From: an uncultured Anaerosolibacter sp.
GTDB lineage: Bacteria > Bacillota_A > Clostridia > Peptostreptococcales > Thermotaleaceae
Reading direction: 5' to 3'
DNA: 15,971 nucleotides
Assembly (NCBI GenBank): GCA_937948705.1
Contig: CALECF010000167.1
Coordinates: 1 to 15,971 of the forward strand
A program made the translations under genes and the position numbers. Below are positions 11,368 to 15,971 of this stretch, one piece after another. Position 1 is the first letter of the stretch, and every line of letters begins with the position of its first letter. The notes under the pieces are model-generated. The model saw only the letters and a program-made list of their open reading frames with translations. It was not told the DNA's origin and searched no databases.

Positions 11368-11535
11368 CTGTAGAGCTTTTTGTGAAACTTAAGATCGCTT
11401 TCAAACATATGGCAAGACTATAAACCTAGTCCAAAGAAAGGTTATAGCCTGAATGTTTAAGAGAAGCCTCCTTAAGAATTGCTAGAAGAGAACTTTTAAT
11501 CTATATTAACAACACTTTCTTTTGAAAGCCTTGTC

Positions 11536-11566
11536 GTTATCTGCTTTATAGAAAGTCAGTTATAAC
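11536..11566 (-). other. Bulged stem-loop in the rpoB leader
   Basis: GTTAT, CTG and CTTT pair in order with AAAG, CAG and ATAAC, closing a CTAT loop, with unpaired AA and A on the 5' side. That gives 12 bp in three segments. It lies within the predicted rpoBC 5' leader. No known ligand-binding or protein-binding consensus is recognised. Confidence 0.35.
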
Positions 11567-11598
11567 AAAATTGCTGGCTGCATACATATATTATAAAA

Positions 11599-11620
11599 TA
11601 CATAAGCGTCTATTTATGTA
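11599..11620 (-). other. Small hairpin followed by TTTTAT in the rpoB leader
   Basis: TACATAA and TTATGTA form a 7-bp stem with an 8-base loop, followed on the minus strand by TTTTATAATA. The layout resembles a weak intrinsic terminator about 100 nt after the predicted start, so partial attenuation is conceivable. The stem is AT-rich and the evidence is thin. Confidence 0.3.
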
Positions 11621-11729
11621 CTGGAAATTAAGGATAAATATGCTATTTTAGCATTACTTTTATACTATTGCCATCTCAAATTTGTTTTATACACATGATA
11701 AAAAAATGCGAGTTGTATGGCATTATATA

Positions 11730-11758
11730 ATGCTATCACAATCTTTTTTTATTGTCAA
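11730..11758 (-). promoter_or_regulatory. Sigma-A promoter for rpoB-rpoC
   Basis: A perfect TTGACA (11758-11753) is followed by 17 bases and TAGCAT (11735-11730), preceded by TGA (extended -10). Transcription would start near 11723, leaving a leader of about 450 nt before rpoB. The -10 and start region overlap a 14-base palindrome, GCATTATATAATGC (11720-11733). The -35 box overlaps that of a plus-strand promoter on the opposite strand. The bases ATTGTGATAG around the -10 recur at the same place in the rpmG promoter. Confidence 0.7.
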
Positions 11759-11780
11759 GCCTTGGTTTATATGCTAAAAT
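11752..11780 (+). promoter_or_regulatory. Plus-strand promoter back to back with the rpoBC promoter
   Basis: TTGTCA (11752-11757, five of six consensus bases) is followed by a 17-base spacer and TAAAAT (11775-11780, five of six), with TG one base before the -10 box. It points away from rpoB. No protein gene lies downstream before the convergent rplL terminator. It could drive a short untranslated RNA ending at the terminator at 11833-11868. Confidence 0.55.
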
Positions 11781-11786
11781 ATAGTG

Positions 11787-11868
11787 AATGTCTTTACATC
11801 CTTTTTCTGGATCCTCATATGATCATCCTTGGCAAATCATTTCATGGGAAATGATTTGTTTTATTTTT
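11787..11868 (+). ncRNA. Candidate small RNA, about 80 nt
   Basis: This is a predicted transcript on the strand opposite to every gene in the window. It is bounded by an extended -10 promoter and an intrinsic terminator, with nothing else in between. Its 5' half contains GGATCCTCATATGATCATCC, which offers only short internal pairings. The 3' half is the terminator hairpin. I recognise no known RNA family. The evidence is purely the promoter-terminator pairing, so it may be a chance combination in AT-rich DNA. Confidence 0.4.
11833..11868 (+). terminator. Plus-strand intrinsic terminator
   Basis: CAAATCATTTC and GAAATGATTTG form an 11-bp perfect stem around ATGG, followed directly by TTTTATTTTT on the plus strand. 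On the minus strand no T-run follows. The terminator therefore serves plus-strand transcription, though all genes here lie on the minus strand. Confidence 0.65.
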
Positions 11869-11921
11869 AAAAAAATTAGCACCCCTATATAGTTGTCTTC
11901 AGGTGTGCAAGTTTGATAAAC

Positions 11922-11957
11922 AAAAAGGTACTCCAGATTGCTCTGGAGTCCCTTTTT
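11922..11957 (-). terminator. Intrinsic terminator of rplJ-rplL
   Basis: On the minus strand ACTCCAGA pairs with TCTGGAGT around a GCAA tetraloop. After one G/A mismatch the stem is extended by AAAAAGG pairing with CCTTTTT, whose T-run completes a standard rho-independent terminator. It begins 11 bases after the rplL stop. It uncouples rplJ-rplL from rpoB-rpoC. Confidence 0.85.
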
Positions 11958-11968
11958 CATATCTTTAA

Positions 11969-12331
11969 TTACTTAACTTCTACTGCTGCGCCAACTTCTG
12001 TTAACTTAGCTTTAATTTCTTCTGCCTCTGCCTTAGCAGCGCCTTCTTTTACTGTTTTTGGTGCGTTGTCTACTAAGTCTTTTGCTTCTTTTAATCCAAG
12101 ACCAGTTAATTCTCTTACAACTTTAATAACCTTGATCTTTTCTGCACCAGCACTTACTAATACAACATCAAACTCAGTTTTTTCTTCAACTGGAGCTGCT
12201 GCTACTGCGCCAGCCATTGCTACTGGAGCTGCTGCAGATACACCAAACTCTTCTTCACACGCTTTTACTAATTCGTTTAATTCTAAAACCGTCATATTTT
12301 TAATTGCTTCAATAATTTGATCTCTTGACAT
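11969..12331 (-). CDS. rplL: 50S ribosomal protein L7/L12
   Basis: L7/L12 is the multicopy flexible stalk protein that recruits and stimulates the translational GTPases. The product is 120 residues: an N-terminal dimerisation domain ([20 protein letters not shown]), an Ala-rich hinge around 37-50, and the C-terminal factor-binding domain with [20 protein letters not shown]. The ATG at 12329-12331 has GGAGG 11 bases upstream. An in-frame GTG at 12343 lies inside the SD and is rejected. It is 40 bases after rplJ and shares its promoter and attenuator; a strong terminator follows. Confidence 0.97.
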   Translation of the reverse strand: MSRDQIIEAIKNMTVLELNELVKACEEEFGVSAAAPVAMAGAVAAAPVEEKTEFDVVLVSAGAEKIKVIKVVRELTGLGLKEAKDLVDNAPKTVKEGAAKAEAEEIKAKLTEVGAAVEVK

Positions 12332-12371
12332 TTTAAAATACACCTCCGAAAGTTTTTAATTTATTGTTTTA

Positions 12372-12872
12372 TTAAGCTTCAGCACCGCTTTGCTTGTCAG
12401 CAATTGCTTGAAGTAGGTAAGCAAGATTTGAAACTGGTGATTTAATGCTTCCAAGTAACTTTGCAAGTAATACTTCTCTTGATGGAATTTCAGCAATTGC
12501 TTTAATCTCTTCAAGACCGCAATACTTACCTTCTACAACACCTGATTTTAATTCTAGTTTTTTATGGGTCTTTGCAAAATCATTTAAGATTTTTGCTGGA
12601 ATCACTGGATCTGCATAACTGAATGCGATAGCATTTGGTCCAGTTAAATCTCCTAATAAAGACTCAAAGCCTGTCTCTTGCGCTGCCATTCTCGTCATTG
12701 TGTTCTTATAAACCTTGTAGTCGATACCCGCTTCTCTCATCTTTTTTCTTAGTTCTGTCACTTCTTCCACGGTAAGACCACGATAATCTACAATTACTGC
12801 CGATTGAGCTTTGCTGAACTTTTCTTTGATTTCTTCCACGATCTGCTTTTTGATCTCTATTGCATTTGACAT
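12372..12872 (-). CDS. rplJ: 50S ribosomal protein L10
   Basis: L10 anchors the L7/L12 dimers to the 23S rRNA at the stalk base. At 166 residues it is of normal length. The N-terminal rRNA-binding domain includes [20 protein letters not shown] and [14 protein letters not shown], and the C-terminal helix that holds L12 ends in [14 protein letters not shown]. The ATG at 12870-12872 follows GAGGAGGTGG. It is first in the rplJ-rplL unit, preceded by its own consensus promoter and a leader of about 200 nt of the L10 autoregulatory type. In B. subtilis the L10-L12 complex acts on such a leader to control transcription termination. Confidence 0.97.
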   Translation of the reverse strand: MSNAIEIKKQIVEEIKEKFSKAQSAVIVDYRGLTVEEVTELRKKMREAGIDYKVYKNTMTRMAAQETGFESLLGDLTGPNAIAFSYADPVIPAKILNDFAKTHKKLELKSGVVEGKYCGLEEIKAIAEIPSREVLLAKLLGSIKSPVSNLAYLLQAIADKQSGAEA

Positions 12873-12913
12873 TTAGGTGTCCACCTCCTCTACAACTTAA
12901 AAACTCTTTTTCC

Positions 12914-12938
12914 GTCCTGTTATATAAAATAACAGGAC
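12914..12938 (-). other. Second hairpin overlapping the rplJ attenuator
   Basis: GTCCTGTTAT and ATAACAGGAC form a perfect 10-bp stem with a 5-base loop. Its first five bases are the last five of the attenuator stem, so the two hairpins cannot both be complete. It is followed by GGAAAAAG, so it is not itself a terminator on this strand. Confidence 0.55.
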
Positions 12939-12966
12939 CTCTCTGCCGTAGACATAGAGAGGTCCT
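12934..12966 (-). terminator. Attenuator hairpin in the rplJ leader
   Basis: AGGACCTCTCT and AGAGAGGTCCT form an 11-bp stem around an 11-base loop, followed by GTTATTTTATAT. The loop carries GTCTACGG, the partner of the upstream long-range arm. This is the position of the regulated terminator in L10 leaders. The downstream T-tract is interrupted, so termination is probably partial. Confidence 0.7.
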
Positions 12967-13077
12967 ATAATTTCTCAAAATCGAAATCTATAGTTTTAAC
13001 CTCGGTAGGATAGTTTAAACCTTGCGAGTTCCTACGGTCTACGGTTTATATTCATATTTTCATTTACAACGTCTTTG

Positions 13078-13106
13078 ATTATATCATTGTAAAATCTATA
13101 TGTCAA
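13078..13106 (-). promoter_or_regulatory. Consensus sigma-A promoter for rplJ-rplL
   Basis: A perfect TTGACA (13106-13101), a 17-base spacer and a perfect TATAAT (13083-13078), with TG one base before the -10 box, form the strongest promoter in the window by sequence. It begins 18 bases after the rplA stop, with no terminator between. Initiation is expected near 13071, at the start of the L10 leader. Confidence 0.9.
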
Positions 13107-13124
13107 CAATGAAGCAAAGACAAA

Positions 13125-13823
13125 TTATGCCATTACCTTAACTGGATTTATTTTAACGCCAGGACCCATTGTGCTGGCAACCACTACACTTCTTAGGTAT
13201 TGTCCTTTTGCAGCAGCCGGTTTTGCTTTCACAACTGCTTCCATCAATGTATGGAAGTTGTCATTTAACTTTTCAGTTCCAAAGGATACCTTTCCAAGAG
13301 GAACGTGAATGATGTTTGTTTTGTCTAATCTGTATTCTACCTTACCAGCTTTGATTTCTTTTACAGCCTTTTCTACATCAAAAGTAACTGTACCTGATTT
13401 TGGGTTTGGCATTAAGCCTTTTGGTCCTAATACTCTACCTAATCTTCCTACTAGTCCCATCATATCAGGTGTAGCAACTACTACATCAAAACCAAACCAG
13501 TTTTCCTTCTGAATCTTTTCAACCATATCTTCTGCGCCAACGAAATCTGCACCAGCCGCTTCAGCTTCTTTCACTTTATCGCCTTTTGCAAATACAAGGA
13601 CTTTACTTGTTCTACCAGTACCATGTGGTAAAACAATAGCTCCTCTAACTTGTTGATCCGCATGTCTTGAATCTACGCCCAATTTAATATGAGCTTCAAC
13701 TGTTTCATCAAACTTAGCTTTCGCTGTTTGAATTACTAATTCTAGTGCTTCGTTTGCTTCATAAAGTGCAGCTCTATCTACTAGCTTTGCACTCTCTTGA
13801 TATTTCTTACCTCTTTTTGGCAT
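13125..13823 (-). CDS. rplA: 50S ribosomal protein L1
   Basis: L1 forms the mobile L1 stalk that guides deacylated tRNA out of the E site, and in many bacteria it represses its own operon. The 232 residues are the standard length. Conserved segments are the N-terminal [29 protein letters not shown], and the interdomain [15 protein letters not shown]. The ATG at 13823 follows GGGAGG. It is 68 bases after rplK; that gap contains a probable L1-binding structure, consistent with feedback on its own translation. Confidence 0.97.
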   Translation of the reverse strand: MPKRGKKYQESAKLVDRAALYEANEALELVIQTAKAKFDETVEAHIKLGVDSRHADQQVRGAIVLPHGTGRTSKVLVFAKGDKVKEAEAAGADFVGAEDMVEKIQKENWFGFDVVVATPDMMGLVGRLGRVLGPKGLMPNPKSGTVTFDVEKAVKEIKAGKVEYRLDKTNIIHVPLGKVSFGTEKLNDNFHTLMEAVVKAKPAAAKGQYLRSVVVASTMGPGVKINPVKVMA

Positions 13824-13838
13824 TTTGTTACCTCCCTT

Positions 13839-13870
13839 GTGGTTTTAACGGTGTTGAGAATACCTCCCAC
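13839..13870 (-). promoter_or_regulatory. Probable L1-binding site (L1 leader) before rplA
   Basis: On the minus strand the order GTGG-GA-GGT, a loop, ACC-GTTAAAA-CCAC allows an outer GTGG/CCAC stem and an inner GGT/ACC stem with an asymmetric internal loop. It resembles the L1 site on 23S rRNA and the L1 operator reported near rplK/rplA in other bacteria. It ends 15 bases before the rplA start, next to the SD, where bound L1 could block translation. The match is from memory of the motif. Confidence 0.55.
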
Positions 13871-13891
13871 GCGATTTGCTTTTAACAACAA

Positions 13892-14317
13892 TTATTCTTC
13901 AATTACAATTCCCATACTTCTTGCAGTACCTTTTACCATGCTCATAGCAGCTTCTATGCTTCCAGCATTTAAATCAGGCATTTTTTGTTCTGCAATTTCT
14001 CTCACCTTATCGATAGATACTCTAGCAACCTTAGTTTTGTTTGGTGTGCCTGAACCACTTTCGATTTTCGCAGCCTTCTTTAATAGAACAGCAGCTGGTG
14101 GTGTTTTTGTGATGAATGTGAATGATCTGTCCTGATACACAGTAATTACTACTGGTATAATCAAACCTACTTGATCCGCAGTTCTAGCATTGAATTCTTT
14201 ACAGAATTGCATTATGTTAACACCTTGTTGTCCAAGAGCTGGACCTACTGGCGGTGCTGGAGTAGCTTTTCCTGCATTGATTTGTAGTTTTACTAATCCT
14301 GTAACTTTTTTAGCCAT
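13892..14317 (-). CDS. rplK: 50S ribosomal protein L11
   Basis: L11 binds the GTPase-associated centre of 23S rRNA at the stalk base and is needed for RelA-type stringent signalling. It has 141 residues. The N-terminal domain includes [20 protein letters not shown] (about residues 19-38), whose prolines contact thiopeptide antibiotics and are present. The C-terminal rRNA-binding domain contains SGSGTPNK and ends [12 protein letters not shown]. The ATG at 14317 follows GAGGAGGTG. It is 93 bases after nusG and 68 before rplA, in the conserved order. Confidence 0.97.
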   Translation of the reverse strand: MAKKVTGLVKLQINAGKATPAPPVGPALGQQGVNIMQFCKEFNARTADQVGLIIPVVITVYQDRSFTFITKTPPAAVLLKKAAKIESGSGTPNKTKVARVSIDKVREIAEQKMPDLNAGSIEAAMSMVKGTARSMGIVIEE

Positions 14318-14410
14318 TGTTACACCTCCTCGTTTCCCTAAGTAAGCTAATCATTGATCGCTTACAAGAAATCTTTTATATTTAAAAGCATTTAGCTTTT
14401 TAACGATACC

Positions 14411-14941
14411 CTATATTTTCTGCACTTGGGTAAAATCAAGTTCAACTGGTGTTTCTCTACCAAACATAGAAATAAGCACCTTTAAAGTATGTTTTTCCAT
14501 ATTTATGCCTTTCACTACACCCATAAAACTCTCAAACGGACCAGAAGTAACCTTGATTGTGTCTCCTACGACGATATCAATCTGCGGTACAGGTTCTGAA
14601 ATACCCATATTTCTCACTTCTTCATCTGTTAAAGGTATAGGTTTCGATCCAGGACCTACAAAGCCTGTAACTCCTCTGGTATTTCTAACAACATACCAAG
14701 ATTCATCATTCATAATCATGTGTACAATCACATATCCTGGAAAAATTTTCTTTTGCTTTACTTTTTTCTTGCCATTTTTAATTTCAACTACATCTTCTGT
14801 AGGCACAAGTACTTCATGGATAACTTCTTCCATGCCCCTATTCTCTACAATTTTCTCTATATTGGCTTTCACCTTGTTTTCATGTCCTGAATAGGTGTGC
14901 ACCACATACCATTTAGCCTTTTCTGACATATAGCAGAGCAT
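14411..14941 (-). CDS. nusG: Transcription termination/antitermination factor NusG
   Basis: NusG binds the RNA polymerase beta' clamp and modulates pausing and termination. The NGN domain runs from WYVVHTYSGHENKVKANIEK to about residue 110, with FPGYV and SWYVVRNTRGVTGFVGPGSKP. The KOW domain follows, with GDTIKVTSGPFESFMGVV and FGRETPVELDF. From ATG 14941 the product is 176 residues; an in-frame ATG at 14929 gives 172 and the family-typical start MSEKAKWYVV. I list the longer form because the only SD (GGAGG at 14973-14969) is 27 bases from 14941, and a hairpin between them would shorten that to about nine. The start is not settled. It follows secE by 36 bases. Confidence 0.95.
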   Translation of the reverse strand: MLCYMSEKAKWYVVHTYSGHENKVKANIEKIVENRGMEEVIHEVLVPTEDVVEIKNGKKKVKQKKIFPGYVIVHMIMNDESWYVVRNTRGVTGFVGPGSKPIPLTDEEVRNMGISEPVPQIDIVVGDTIKVTSGPFESFMGVVKGINMEKHTLKVLISMFGRETPVELDFTQVQKI

Positions 14942-14973
14942 TTATACGATTCGTATAAATCACTCTTCCCTCC
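14941..14973 (-). promoter_or_regulatory. Unusual nusG initiation region: distant SD plus hairpin
   Basis: The only good SD (GGAGG, 14973-14969) is 27 bases before the first ATG of nusG. Bases 14959-14941 form TTTATACGA-A-TCGTATAAA, a stem of about eight bp with a tiny loop, ending on the A of that ATG. Folding it leaves about nine bases between SD and start, the normal spacing. Confidence 0.5.
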
Positions 14974-14977
14974 CTCA

Positions 14978-15196
14978 CTATTTTATGATTAGTTGAAGAG
15001 TTTTTCCAAAAATTGTATCTGCAATCCATACCCCAACTGCTGCAATGGCGCAAGTTACAAGTACAATCATTGTATAATTAATTAGGTCTTTCCTAGTTGG
15101 CCAATTCACTTTTTTTAATTCTGATTTTACGCCTCTGAAAAATTTTCCCATGTCTTGAGTTTTTCCAGGATTGTTTGTGTTTGTTTGTGTTGCCAT
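14978..15196 (-). CDS. secE: Preprotein translocase subunit SecE
   Basis: SecE clamps and stabilises SecY in the membrane protein channel. The 72 residues are normal for the short Gram-positive form with one membrane span. A polar N-terminus is followed by the amphipathic helix GKFFRGVKSELKKVNWPTRK (about 17-36, with the hallmark WPTRK) and one transmembrane helix at about 42-62. The ATG at 15194-15196 has an AAGGATGTG site upstream. It lies between rpmG and nusG, the conserved order. Confidence 0.95.
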   Translation of the reverse strand: MATQTNTNNPGKTQDMGKFFRGVKSELKKVNWPTRKDLINYTMIVLVTCAIAAVGVWIADTIFGKTLQLIIK

Positions 15197-15251
15197 ATGC
15201 TTATTTCACATCCTTATATGTTAATATGGTAAACATACAAAAAATATAGGA

Positions 15252-15401
15252 TTATTTTGTTTCCTTGTGAACCAAATGAGCCTTACAGAACTTACAGTAT
15301 TTTTTCATCTCTAATCTTTCTGGATCATTCTTTTTGTTCTTCATTGTGTGGTAATTTCTTTGCTTACACTCTGTACATGCTAAGGTAACTTTCACTCTCA
15401 T
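15252..15401 (-). CDS. rpmG: 50S ribosomal protein L33 (zinc-binding type)
   Basis: L33 is a small 50S protein near the E site. The 49-residue product begins [20 protein letters not shown] and has two CxxC pairs (Cys 9, 12, 36 and 39), so it is the zinc-binding (C+) form; Cys-lacking L33 forms occur as zinc-independent paralogues. The ATG at 15399-15401 follows TAGGAGGTG. It is the first gene of the rpmG-secE-nusG-rplK-rplA unit, 55 bases before secE. No tRNA lies in that gap, although some Clostridia have one near here. Confidence 0.95.
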   Translation of the reverse strand: MRVKVTLACTECKQRNYHTMKNKKNDPERLEMKKYCKFCKAHLVHKETK

Positions 15402-15486
15402 GTTTACACCTCCTAAAACCTATCTGTCTATCTCAACACTCCAGCAAATCGACGCAGATATCTCATTCTGATACCATTACTTAATA

Positions 15487-15515
15487 AAACTATCACAATT
15501 TGCAATAGATGTCAA
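15487..15515 (-). promoter_or_regulatory. Probable promoter for rpmG-secE-nusG-rplK-rplA
   Basis: A perfect TTGACA (15515-15510), a 17-base spacer and TAGTTT (15492-15487), preceded by TGA as an extended -10. The -10 box alone is weak (three of six). The spacing, the TG motif and the same ATTGTGATAG string seen in the rpoBC promoter support it. Initiation near 15480 gives an 80-nt leader. Confidence 0.55.
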
Positions 15516-15584
15516 TACGATTTTTGTCCACCTATACATCGGCTAACTATGACTTATTCCAATACCTTCAACGATTATAAATAC

Positions 15585-15619
15585 AGAGAAAAAACCACTC
15601 ATTCCGTGCCTTTTTCTCT
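15585..15619. repeat. Inverted repeat with 17-base loop
   Basis: AGAGAAAAA (15585-15593) and TTTTTCTCT (15611-15619) are perfect complements around a 17-base, less AT-rich core. It lies upstream of the rpmG promoter and downstream of the tuf terminator. It may be a dispersed intergenic repeat, an operator, or a secondary terminator; the sequence alone does not decide. Confidence 0.35.
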
Positions 15620-15768
15620 ATACTTATGTTATTTTTTGCTAATTACCTTGTTTTAGTATAGCCAGTATTCTTTTAGATTATTATACGCAGACTAGTTTAT
15701 TCCACATCTACTTGTCTAACTTTTTATCAAGTCCAGAAATTAATGTTCTTCTAGTCATATCATTTTAA

Positions 15769-15799
15769 AGGACTAGGTTTGATTGCCAAACCTAGTCCT
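15769..15799 (-). terminator. Terminator hairpin of the right-hand tuf gene
   Basis: A perfect 13-bp stem (AGGACTAGGTTTG with its complement) around a 5-base loop begins 34 bases after the tuf stop. Only three T follow on the minus strand before AAAA, so termination may be incomplete, but the stem strength and position fit a 3'-end signal. Confidence 0.65.
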
Positions 15800-15833
15800 A
15801 ATGGTTATGCACTTGATAATTTCTATATGAAAA

Positions 15834-15971
15834 TTACTTTATGATAGAAGCAACAACACCTGCTCCAACTGTTCTTCCGCCTTCACGAATTGCAAATCTT
15901 AATCCTTCTTCTATCGCGATTGGGTTGATTAGTTCGATAACCATTTGTACGTTATCTCCAGGCATACACAT
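15834..15971 (-). CDS. tuf: Elongation factor Tu, C-terminal part (runs off the right edge)
   Basis: The last 45 codons of an EF-Tu gene. The visible protein contains [28 protein letters not shown] and [13 protein letters not shown] followed by TAA, the family's standard C-terminus (domain 3). It is upstream of rpmG in the same orientation. It is a different copy from the tuf start at the left edge, so this genome has at least two tuf genes about 15.7 kb apart. The gene is cut by the window end. Confidence 0.97.
   Translation of the reverse strand: MCMPGDNVQMVIELINPIAIEEGLRFAIREGGRTVGAGVVASIIK

Larger units (their letters stand above)
12873..13071 (-). promoter_or_regulatory. L10-type ribosomal protein leader (autoregulatory RNA)
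   Basis: The roughly 200-nt leader has the arrangement known for Firmicute L10 leaders. CCGTAGAC (13044-13037) can pair at long range with GTCTACGG (12953-12946). GTAGG (13035-13031) can pair with CCTAC (13009-13005) to make an inner stem with CTCGCAAGG in its loop. The GTCTACGG partner is itself the loop of the attenuator hairpin at 12934-12966, so the two folds compete or are coupled. The SD region also holds a small dyad, AGGTGGACACCT (12875-12886), that could mask the ribosome binding site. Recognition rests on motif order recalled from the family, not on a covariance search. Confidence 0.8.
15402..15768. other. Intergenic region between tuf and rpmG
   Basis: About 370 bases of AT-rich DNA without a gene. 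It holds the predicted rpmG promoter (15487-15515), a dyad with a 17-base loop (15585-15619), and two isolated TATAAT boxes on the minus strand (near 15572-15577 and 15680-15685) without convincing -35 partners. I see no tRNA and no coding region. Confidence 0.6.

Noticed and set aside
11788..11892. A 34-codon plus-strand frame starting at the predicted small-RNA start
   Set aside because: It has no SD, would have to be leaderless, and runs through the terminator hairpin. Its translation looks random.
15197..15251. A possible tRNA between rpmG and secE, as in some Clostridia
   Set aside because: The gap is only 55 bases and shows no cloverleaf arms or T-loop motif.
11425..15798. Shared 11-mer AAACCTAGTCC in the rpoB leader (near 11425) and the tuf terminator (near 15788)
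   Set aside because: Matches of this length are expected many times by chance in 16 kb, and the flanks do not match.

Overview
The window is a housekeeping locus from a low-GC Firmicute. The best fit is the class Clostridia, possibly an Alkaliphilus-like genus, though the genus is only an impression from protein similarity. The evidence is AT-rich DNA, strong Shine-Dalgarno (SD) sites of the AGGAGG type, consensus sigma-A promoters, and the gene order rpmG-secE-nusG-rplK-rplA-rplJ-rplL-rpoB-rpoC-rplGB-rpsL-rpsG-fusA-tuf. Every protein gene is on the minus strand, so transcription runs from high to low coordinates.

Right end to left end: the C-terminus of one EF-Tu gene (tuf) stops at 15834 and is followed by a hairpin at 15769-15799. 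A roughly 430-base gap holds a promoter for rpmG-secE-nusG-rplK-rplA (15401-13125). A consensus promoter and an L10-type attenuator leader precede rplJ-rplL (12872-11969), which end in a strong intrinsic terminator. A roughly 700-base gap follows. It carries a promoter and a long leader for rpoB-rpoC (11269-3902), plus a back-to-back plus-strand promoter and terminator that could make a small RNA of about 80 nt. A promoter just past the rpoC stop serves rplGB-rpsL-rpsG-fusA-tuf. The window ends inside the first 42 codons of a second tuf gene.

Together the genes encode the RNA polymerase beta and beta' subunits, a transcription factor (NusG), a Sec translocon subunit (SecE), the ribosomal stalk and its base (L11, L1, L10, L7/L12), the decoding-site proteins S12 and S7, a kink-turn binding protein, and the elongation factors EF-G and EF-Tu. 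Four minus-strand promoters share one layout: TTGACA, a 17-base spacer, and a TGn-extended -10 box.

I found no mobile element, CRISPR array, tRNA, rRNA or accessory gene cluster. The interest lies in the RNA-level control: the L10 attenuator, a probable L1 site, a hairpin between a distant SD and the nusG start, a series of intercistronic hairpins without U-tracts, the long rpoBC leader, and the candidate plus-strand small RNA. Several start codons were moved inside longer reading frames on SD and family evidence: rplL, rpsL and rpsG to internal ATG or GTG, and rpoC to TTG. fusA starts with GTG.
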